6,901 nt of DNA from Pseudomonadota bacterium (lineage in GTDB: Bacteria; Pseudomonadota; Gammaproteobacteria; UBA5335): the NCBI GenBank assembly GCA_002862965.1, contig PKCW01000006.1, forward strand, positions 1 through 6,901. The letters are read 5' to 3'. The translations under genes were made by a program, and so were the position numbers. This document shows, piece by piece, positions 1 to 4,866 of this stretch (its first letter is position 1; each line of letters starts with the position of its first letter). The notes beneath the pieces were generated by a model. The model was not told the DNA's origin. It ran no database searches and worked only from the letters and a program-made list of their open reading frames with translations.

Positions 1-189
1 GAACTGACCAAGCACCGGGTCATCACCGTCGGATGCTTCGACGCGCGTCAGCACCACCTCTCCGCTGGGGCGAATGGTGTAGTGGATCTTGTCGCGCTTG
101 CCCAGCTTGAGGGCACGACGCACGGTTTCCGGCACCGTGGTCTGGTAGCGATCAGTGAGTGTGGATTCGACTTCGAGGGTCGCGGTCAT
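1..189 (-). CDS. prlF: PrlF-family type II antitoxin, N-terminal part (cut by window edge)
   Basis: The frame is open for exactly 63 codons from an ATG at 189 to the left edge, so only the N-terminal part is present. The protein starts MTATLEVESTLTDRYQTTVP and continues with ETVRRALKLGKRDKIHYTIR, then a GEVVLTRV strand. This is the swapped-hairpin AbrB/MazE-type DNA-binding fold in the form typical of PrlF (SohA) antitoxins. Members of the family neutralise the ribosome-dependent RNase YhaV and repress their own operon. The start is supported by AGGAGA at 195-200, six bases upstream. The yhaV toxin gene is expected directly downstream, outside the window; that is inference. Upstream lies a promoter with twin palindromes. 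Another AbrB-like regulator is possible, but the residue pattern fits PrlF best. Confidence 0.82.
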   Translation of the reverse strand, partial: MTATLEVESTLTDRYQTTVPETVRRALKLGKRDKIHYTIRPSGEVVLTRVEASDGDDPVLGQF

Positions 190-222
190 GGCAGTCTCCT
201 GCGGATCTGGGTTGACGCTTGA

Positions 223-251
223 ATGGTAATGCGATTGCATTATCGCGTCAA
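223..251 (-). promoter_or_regulatory. Putative sigma70 promoter of prlF
   Basis: Read on the minus strand, TTGACG (246-251, 5/6 match to the -35 consensus) is separated by 17 bases from TACCAT (223-228, 4/6 match to the -10 box). It lies 34 bases upstream of the prlF ATG. The two 16-bp palindromes overlap this promoter, one covering the spacer and the edge of the -10 and the other covering part of the -35. That arrangement suits repression by the PrlF or PrlF-YhaV product. Promoter identity is by consensus and position only. Confidence 0.5.
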
Positions 252-264
252 TGCAGTTGCATTG
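227..264. promoter_or_regulatory. Twin 16-bp palindromes, probable operator of the prlF operon
   Basis: TAATGCGATTGCATTA (227-242) and CAATGCAGTTGCATTG (249-264) are each perfect 6+6 inverted repeats around a 4-base spacer. They share the consensus YAATGC-NNTT-GCATTR. Their centres are 22 bp apart, about two helical turns, so two dimers would bind the same face of the helix. They overlap the predicted prlF promoter. AbrB-fold antitoxins are known to bind palindromic operators and repress their own genes. Assignment to PrlF is inferred from position. Confidence 0.6.
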
Positions 265-280
265 CCTTCAAAGACACCCA

Positions 281-318
281 GGGGTCGTCTCAGAAAACGG
301 AAAAAATCGTACGCTAAG
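281..318 (+). repeat. Solitary Tn3-family (Tn21/Tn1721-like) 38-bp terminal inverted repeat
   Basis: The segment begins GGGGTCGTCTCAGAAAACGG and ends ACGCTAAG, the outer and inner parts of the 38-bp terminal repeats of Tn21-subgroup transposons. As I recall those ends, the outer half matches Tn21 and the inner half (GGAAAAAATCGTACGCTAAG) matches Tn1721. GGGG marks the outer tip, so the element would extend rightward and include the toxin-antitoxin pair at 377-1152. No transposase, resolvase or matching second end was found in the window, so it is a remnant, a truncated element, or the end of a minimal element whose other end has decayed. The five bases outside the tip are ACCCA, a possible copy of a target duplication. 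Confidence 0.85.
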
Positions 319-335
319 GGTTTGCGGTTGCGATG

Positions 336-352
336 TACGGCATATTGCCGTA
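336..352. promoter_or_regulatory. Inverted repeat upstream of tacA, probable RHH antitoxin operator
   Basis: TACGGCATATTGCCGTA is a perfect 7+7 inverted repeat around TAT, ending 10 bases before the tacA ribosome site. DUF1778 ribbon-helix-helix antitoxins are known to repress their operons by binding such sites, alone or with the GNAT toxin. I could not settle on one promoter: TTGCGG (322-327) and TTGCGA (328-333) are both possible -35 elements, so the palindrome would cover the -10 or start region. Confidence 0.55.
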
Positions 353-376
353 AGGTTGCATCAGGAGGGTAATGCC

Positions 377-658
377 ATGCCAACACCTACCTCTACCGCT
401 CGTCTCGAAGCCCGGATCAGCACCGATCTGCATTCGTTGCTCAAGCGTGCCGCCGAGCTTCAAGGCCGCACCATGACCGATTTCGTGGTGTCTGCCGTGC
501 AGGAAGCGGCGCAACGCGCCATCGAGCAAGCTGAAATCATCCGACTGTCTCTGGCCGATCAGGAATGTTTCGCGCAAGCTCTGCTGTCGCCCCCGAAACC
601 GGCCCCGGCTTTGGAACGTGCCTTCGCCCGTCGTAGCAAGCTCCTGCGCACTGAATGA
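377..658 (+). CDS. tacA: DUF1778 ribbon-helix-helix antitoxin (TacA-like)
   Basis: This 93-residue protein would neutralise the downstream acetyltransferase toxin and autoregulate the pair. Residues about 8-50 (ARLEARISTDLHSLLKRAAE, then LQGRTMTDFVVSAVQEAAQR) form a DUF1778 RHH domain with its short beta strand and two helices. The rest (about 55-93, basic and proline-containing, ending RRSKLLRTE) corresponds to the toxin-wrapping tail of the family. The start at 377 is chosen because AGGAGG (363-368) lies eight bases upstream. An in-frame ATG at 251 would read through the transposon repeat and is rejected. The stop TGA overlaps the toxin ATG (ATGA at 655-658), so the two are translationally coupled. 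A perfect inverted repeat at 336-352 is the likely operator. Confidence 0.9.
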   Translation: MPTPTSTARLEARISTDLHSLLKRAAELQGRTMTDFVVSAVQEAAQRAIEQAEIIRLSLADQECFAQALLSPPKPAPALERAFARRSKLLRTE

Positions 659-1152
659 TTGGTGCGCCGTTCCTGCTTGCGCCACTCGATTCAGCGCATG
701 ACCGCACAGTTTTTTGCAGCGATTCGGAGCCGCTAAATTGCTACCTGCGAGAGCAGGTCACTCAGGACATTCGCCGCCGCGTAGCCGCCTGTTTCGTGGC
801 CTTGGCGGATGGGCACCGCATCGCGGGCTATTACACCTTGGCATCGGCAAGTCTGCTGCTGACTGATCTTCCAGCCAGCACCGGCAAAAAGCTGCCACGC
901 TATCCGACCGTGCCCGCCGTTCGCATGGGCCGCCTGGCTGTCGATCAGGCATTCCAAGGCCAAGGTCTTGGCGGTGCGCTGCTGGCCGATGCGCTCGACC
1001 GTGCCGCCCGTTCGGAGATTGCCGCTTTCGCGCTGATGGTGGAGGCCAAAGATCAAGCCGCAGCAGTTTTCTACCGGCACCACGGCTTCATTGCCTTGCC
1101 AGATTCACCGCATACCTTGTTTCTGCCTCTGGCAAACGTTCAGTCTTTTTGA
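655..1152 (+). CDS. tacT: GNAT-family acetyltransferase toxin (TacT-like)
   Basis: This 165-residue protein belongs to the GNAT toxins that acetylate the amino group of aminoacyl-tRNAs and block translation; which tRNA is targeted cannot be read from the sequence. The N-terminal part is typical of TacT/AtaT-like toxins (LNCYLREQVTQDIRRRVAAC). The acetyl-CoA motif A follows the strand VRMGRLAVDQAF as QGQGLG (residues 101-106). Near the C-terminus, AVFYRHHGF contains Tyr140, in the position of the catalytic Tyr of TacT. Length and all core motifs are intact, so the toxin is probably functional. It overlaps the antitoxin gene by ATGA, which keeps the usual antitoxin-first order. The stop is at 1150-1152, just before a stretch of strong hairpins. 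The pair lies inward of a solitary Tn3-family repeat, which suggests it arrived as transposon cargo. Confidence 0.92.
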   Translation: MIGAPFLLAPLDSAHDRTVFCSDSEPLNCYLREQVTQDIRRRVAACFVALADGHRIAGYYTLASASLLLTDLPASTGKKLPRYPTVPAVRMGRLAVDQAFQGQGLGGALLADALDRAARSEIAAFALMVEAKDQAAAVFYRHHGFIALPDSPHTLFLPLANVQSF

Positions 1153-1332
1153 AACTCGCCGTTCTGAGCTTCAAGAAGCGAGAACGGGGTTCGATAACCC
1201 CAAGCCGGCCCCGAGCCACGGAGAGCCGCCATGACGGGCGATCTCCAGTGGCCCGCTGGATTGCATCCATTTAGACCTGATCGATCTTGTGCTACTTTGA
1301 ATCCGAATGTCCTAACAAGGAGGCGCATCCCC
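1153..1332 (+). other. Hairpin-rich non-coding stretch between tacT and the membrane-protein gene
   Basis: No convincing gene is seen here. Hairpin 1 pairs CCGTTCT (1159-1165) with AGAACGG (1181-1187) and GCTT (1168-1171) with AAGC (1176-1179). Hairpin 2 is GGGGTT-CGAT-AACCCC (1186-1201); its first bases also belong to hairpin 1. Next come GGAGA (1220-1224) with TCTCC (1242-1246), CCAGTG (1245-1250) with CGCTGG (1254-1259, one G-T pair), and GGAT (1258-1261) with ATCC (1265-1268). Neighbouring stems share bases, so they are mutually exclusive. No T-run follows hairpins 1 or 2, so a classical intrinsic terminator is not supported. A weak promoter, TTTAGA (1270-1275), 17 bases, TACTTT (1293-1298), may serve the next gene. 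A structured leader or small RNA is possible. Confidence 0.45.
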
Positions 1333-1854
1333 ATGGCTACCATCGCCGCGTTCATCATCGCCGCGATCAAACTGATGGCGCTCGTGGCTGTCGGTATCGT
1401 GCTGTACCTGTTCAGCCGGATCTACCGGATCCGGGAGAGGGAATGGGCCGGGAAAGGGGCGCAGCCGGCGGATGCCGGCAGCGGTATCCCGCAGGCCCAG
1501 CCAGCCCCCACAGTGGCCGAGGGTGGCGGGGTCCATGCTGAGGCGTGGTTGGGGCAGTCCACCACCATCCAGCCAGACCCCATGCCGCTGGACGATCTGG
1601 CTGCCCGCCTGCTATCGACCTACCCCAGCCAGGTCGATGTCGCCCTGAAGTTCCTGGGATGGGTCGGGATCCTGGGCGCCGGGCTCGTCAGTGTGGCGAC
1701 GGTGCTTCTGGGCATGCTACCTACCATACTCAGCTTCTGGGCGACGCATGCGCCGGATTTGACGAGTGATGGTGAGGAGTATGGCGAATGGATAGATATC
1801 AAGACAGGAGACATACCTAAAGATCTCAACGATAGAGATGTAATAGAGATTTAA
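1333..1854 (+). CDS. Unrecognised two-helix membrane protein convergent with traG
   Basis: I do not recognise this 173-residue protein. Residues about 3-27 (IAAFIIAAIKLMALVAVGIV) form a membrane helix followed by a positive stretch (RIYRIREREWAGKG). A low-complexity Ala/Pro/Gly-rich linker covers about 42-80, and a second hydrophobic region covers about 107-134 (LGWVGILGAGLVSVATVLLG). The tail from about 145 is acidic (DGEEYGEW, DLNDRDVIEI). Positive residues after helix 1 suggest both ends and the linker face the cytoplasm or a hairpin topology, which is unresolved. The start is set by AAGGAGG (1317-1323), nine bases upstream; an earlier ATG at 1231 has no such site and falls in the hairpin region. 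The gene ends six bases before the stop of traG on the other strand. The last 85 or so bases are AT-rich with ATA, AGA, GTA and AAA codons, unlike the rest. By position and topology it could be an entry-exclusion protein, which is only inference. Confidence 0.72.
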   Translation: MATIAAFIIAAIKLMALVAVGIVLYLFSRIYRIREREWAGKGAQPADAGSGIPQAQPAPTVAEGGGVHAEAWLGQSTTIQPDPMPLDDLAARLLSTYPSQVDVALKFLGWVGILGAGLVSVATVLLGMLPTILSFWATHAPDLTSDGEEYGEWIDIKTGDIPKDLNDRDVIEI

Positions 1855-1860
1855 TGCCTT

Positions 1861-3477
1861 TTATCGCATGACCCCCTTGGTGGCTGCCCCCGTGGCCATC
1901 TTGGCGCCGGTCCCGCCGGCTTTTTCGGTGGATGCGCTCATGGGAGCAACGACTTTTGACATGGTCATCAGGTTGTACCCAGCCCAACCAACCATCGCCG
2001 TCCACAACACCGGCAGTGCCACATACATCGATGCCATCACCAGGTCCAGGATCACACGCTTGGTGACATGATCCATGGCGCCTAATCCCCCTCCCGACAT
2101 TCCACCAATCGCCGCGCCGGCGGATGCAATCCATTCAGCAGAGGACAGCAGGAATGACTCCAGCAGCGCCCGGCGCTCCGGAAACATGGCTGTGATCAGG
2201 TTCTCGTCCACCCAGCCTGCGATGGCCCACAGCACGGTCCAGAACTTCACTGAAAAAATGCCGATGGCGCCGATCATGACCACCTTCAGGTTGTAACTGG
2301 ATAGCACCAGGACACCCGCCATCATGAAATAAATCCCCATCAGCAGGAATGCCTGGATCATCGGGGTGGCGATCTTCATTGCGATCAGCACGGCCCGCGC
2401 GACGGGCTCGGCCATCATGGCTCCAGCCGCCGCCAAGGGCTTGTCGAGCAGGACTTCCCGCGATGAAGAAGAACCCACTCCTCCCATCTGTCCACTGAAA
2501 TTCAGCGGACTGTTGTTGAGCACGGCCTTGGCCAGGATGTCCTGCTTGTCGGCTGAACTGATAGAGGAAAAGGCCCTGATCTTGTCCATCCAGCCCGCCA
2601 CCTGGCTGCCTTCGGCCGCCAGGCGCGTGCGCAGCCCGTGATTGGAATCCCCCCACCACTCATTGCAGGTGGGGATGCCGGAGGGGGGGTTCTGCCCGTT
2701 CGAGGTGGCGTCCCTGTAGTTCTGATCGCTGATGCGCGACATATTCACCGGCCAGTTGGGCACCGGATCCTGGGCTCTTTCGGTGTCGTAGTAGCCGGGG
2801 AGTTGCTGGTAGAGCCGGGATCCGAACCAATCCGGGTCGTTCGCGCCGTTCTTGTTCAGGATGCTCTTCGCCGTGCTGTCCTGGGGCTGCTCGCGCAGGT
2901 ATTTGGAGCGGGCCGGCAGGAAGCAATGCCGGTAGAAGTCGCCGGCTTCCGCCGCCAGCGCGGAATCCCCGATACGTGCCGTGGAAGCGGCCGCCTGCAT
3001 GGAACGCAGCTCCCCCTCGCTGGGGATCGCGCTGATCAGCGCGGCATTGATGCCGGAAGAGATCGCCATCACGCCGTACCAGAGCACCGGCACCCGTACC
3101 GAGCCCGGGAGGTTCGCTGCCATGGTGGTGTCATCGAGGGTGGTCCCCGAGTTCCCGACACTGCCCTGGGGCGGATTGGGATCGGAGGGGACGGCCGTGG
3201 GCTGGTGGGTGAGGTCGGCGCCGGTCAGGGTGATCATCGGCTGGCAGGCCAGGACGATGACCGTGAAAGCCACGATCACGCGGATGTAGGCTTCCCGCAC
3301 CGCCACATCGCTGGCCTGCCCCTGGGGGGATGTGTAGCCGTCATAAGCCGCCTTGCCGATGATGTATAGGAACGGCGCGAAGGCCAGGCCGGTGCCCATC
3401 AGGACATCCCATAACTGGTCATAGAAATGCCACCCATAAAATGTGGTGTACAACTCCATCGGGCTATCGACACGCAT
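1861..3477 (-). CDS. traG: Conjugal transfer protein with TraG N-terminal domain
   Basis: This 538-residue inner-membrane protein corresponds to the TraG_N part of F-type TraG, which takes part in pilus assembly and mating-pair stabilisation. It starts MRVDSPMELYTTFYGWHFYD. Hydrophobic segments are seen at about 24-42, 64-84, 130-152, 360-392 (long enough for two passes), 398-422 and 474-502. A large hydrophilic, probably periplasmic loop (about 153-355) has two cysteines, C185 and C271, that could form a disulfide. The C-terminus (AGGTGAKMATGAATKGVMR) is short; the long TraG C-terminal domain of F is absent, as is usual for this ICE family. The start at 3477 has AAGGAA (3486-3491) eight bases upstream, and that site overlaps the stop codon of the preceding gene. 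It is the last gene of the operon here and ends six bases from a convergent gene, with no clear terminator between them. Confidence 0.9.
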   Translation of the reverse strand: MRVDSPMELYTTFYGWHFYDQLWDVLMGTGLAFAPFLYIIGKAAYDGYTSPQGQASDVAVREAYIRVIVAFTVIVLACQPMITLTGADLTHQPTAVPSDPNPPQGSVGNSGTTLDDTTMAANLPGSVRVPVLWYGVMAISSGINAALISAIPSEGELRSMQAAASTARIGDSALAAEAGDFYRHCFLPARSKYLREQPQDSTAKSILNKNGANDPDWFGSRLYQQLPGYYDTERAQDPVPNWPVNMSRISDQNYRDATSNGQNPPSGIPTCNEWWGDSNHGLRTRLAAEGSQVAGWMDKIRAFSSISSADKQDILAKAVLNNSPLNFSGQMGGVGSSSSREVLLDKPLAAAGAMMAEPVARAVLIAMKIATPMIQAFLLMGIYFMMAGVLVLSSYNLKVVMIGAIGIFSVKFWTVLWAIAGWVDENLITAMFPERRALLESFLLSSAEWIASAGAAIGGMSGGGLGAMDHVTKRVILDLVMASMYVALPVLWTAMVGWAGYNLMTMSKVVAPMSASTEKAGGTGAKMATGAATKGVMR

Positions 3478-3489
3478 GGGGTGGGTTCC

Positions 3490-4854
3490 TTACTTGCGCA
3501 GGGGATCGGACGCAACGGGATTGGTGGTCTTGGGAGACTGAGCGCCCTCACCGAGGGACTTGTTGGCTTTGTTGCGGCGCATCCGCAGGGCGGTTTCGGC
3601 GCTGGTCCCGGTGATTTCCTTGCGCACCCGCTGCTCGTAGAGCACGTTGTCGATTTCCCGCTCGATGACGCGCAGGCGGCGATCCACGGCATTGATGGCC
3701 GGGCCGGCGACGGAGGTTTCGGGGGTATCCCGGCCGGCGATGAGCATGCGCCGCACATAGATGGCCTGTTCCACGGCGCGGGCCGTGGCGATTTCGGAGG
3801 CCATGCGGCCGGCCAGGACTTCGCGGTCGGGTTGCGGCATTTGCCGGAGGGCACGGATCACCTCGGGCGTGACGCTGACCCCAGGCGCATTGAGCGGATC
3901 CAGGTCGGTGGGAGATGGTTCCCGGTTGCCATTGAGCAGACTGGTCAGGCTCGCGGAAACTTTCTCCTCTTCCTCCTCGATGATGGGCGACAGCCCGGCC
4001 CCTGGCTTGACAGAGGACACGCAGCCATCACACATCTTGATCAGTTCATCCCCCAGGACCCGATTGGACCATTGCGCCGCCTCGTTAGGCGAGCGCCACC
4101 AGTCCACCATGGGCTGGTTCTTGCCCGCAGCGCCGATGGAACCGCCGGGCCCAGAGGCGGCTGGATCGCGTCCCAGCAGCACGTTATAGCCGGCGCTGAC
4201 GACGCCGGAGACGGCATTGATGGGTTCCTGGTTCCGCCCGCCGCGCATGCCTCCATACCAGGGCATCCCCCGCTCGTTCCCCTGGCTGGCGTATTCCTTT
4301 GCCTCATTGATGTCGTTGATTTGGCGGCCACCAATGCCCATCGACGCCTTCCAACCGTTGGCCCGGCCCAGCGTGACCCACTCATGAAAGGGGTTGATGT
4401 TCCGGTCGATTTCGCCCTGCATCTGCTCGCAGGACTTGGTACTCAGGTCCACCAGGGCCTGGGCGCGCGCCAGGGCGTTCTGGAACAGGTCGTAGAGCCC
4501 TGGGTCGGCGCGCTGCAGGATGAGCGAGGGCAGTGCGGCGATGGCTGCATTGGCCGCCTGGGTCATGGCGTTGGTCATGTCCTCGACGCCCTTGGAGACC
4601 TGGTTCAGGGTGTTCTCAACAGACACCAGGGGATCGAATTTGCCGCAGTTGAATCCATTGGCCATCTGCCCGCCCACAGCCAGGTTCGCGGTCGTGATGT
4701 GCGAGGACGGCGAGAGGGACAGGGGCCGGGCCCCGCCGATCTGGTAGTACCAGAGGCTGTCTCCGGGAGGGGCTGGCGGCCGGGCGCCGGCAGGCGCTAC
4801 GAACAGTGCCCCGGCGAGCAGCGCGATAGCGGTTTTCCGAAAGTCGGCATTCAT
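3490..4854 (-). CDS. ICE conjugation protein, PFL_4711 family (TIGR03755-like)
   Basis: This 454-residue secreted protein lies between the TraU-like gene and traG, the position of the PFL_4711 family in ICEclc/PAGI-2-type elements. Its role in the mating apparatus is inferred from conserved order; by position it may be a functional counterpart of F TraH. Residues 1-24 are a signal peptide (KTAIALLAGALFVAPAGA). The mature part begins with aromatic SLWYYQIGG, then FNCGKFDP (C70). Further cysteines are C142 and a CxxC at 275-278 (MCDGC). An acidic run of five Glu at 293-297 precedes the C-terminal half, which has charged helices about 345-430 (DRRLRVIEREIDNVLYEQRV) likely to form coiled coil. 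The start is supported by GAGG (4862-4865), seven bases upstream. It begins 12 bases after the previous stop and ends 12 bases before the traG ATG. Confidence 0.88.
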   Translation of the reverse strand: MNADFRKTAIALLAGALFVAPAGARPPAPPGDSLWYYQIGGARPLSLSPSSHITTANLAVGGQMANGFNCGKFDPLVSVENTLNQVSKGVEDMTNAMTQAANAAIAALPSLILQRADPGLYDLFQNALARAQALVDLSTKSCEQMQGEIDRNINPFHEWVTLGRANGWKASMGIGGRQINDINEAKEYASQGNERGMPWYGGMRGGRNQEPINAVSGVVSAGYNVLLGRDPAASGPGGSIGAAGKNQPMVDWWRSPNEAAQWSNRVLGDELIKMCDGCVSSVKPGAGLSPIIEEEEEKVSASLTSLLNGNREPSPTDLDPLNAPGVSVTPEVIRALRQMPQPDREVLAGRMASEIATARAVEQAIYVRRMLIAGRDTPETSVAGPAINAVDRRLRVIEREIDNVLYEQRVRKEITGTSAETALRMRRNKANKSLGEGAQSPKTTNPVASDPLRK

Positions 4855-4866
4855 GCCCTAACCTCA

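Noticed and set aside
251..376. N-terminal extension of the TacA antitoxin from an ATG at 251.
   Set aside because: It would translate the transposon repeat and the operator, and the ribosome site AGGAGG is at 363-368, right before the ATG at 377.
1140..1190. Possible second Tn3-type end downstream of tacT (CCGTTCTGAG at 1159-1168 resembles part of the inverted repeat).
   Set aside because: Only about 10 bases match, two bases are missing inside the match, the GACGACCCC tip is absent and no ACCCA follows. The bases are better explained by the local hairpin.
1159..1201. Intrinsic terminator of the tacAT operon.
   Set aside because: The stems are strong, but neither is followed by a T-run on either strand, so it is reported as a structured stretch instead.
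1185..1201. T-arm of a tRNA or tRNA-derived att site (GGTTCGAT).
   Set aside because: The loop and stem lengths do not fit a T-arm and no acceptor, anticodon or D-arm is found around it.
1231..1332. Extended start of the membrane protein at 1231.
   Set aside because: The added 34 residues come from the hairpin region and lack a ribosome site, while AAGGAGG stands nine bases before the ATG at 1333.
2638..3369. Plus-strand open frame of 243 codons opposite traG.
   Set aside because: It is rich in Gly, Val, Arg and His as expected from antisense reading of a GC-rich membrane gene, with no ribosome site or family match.
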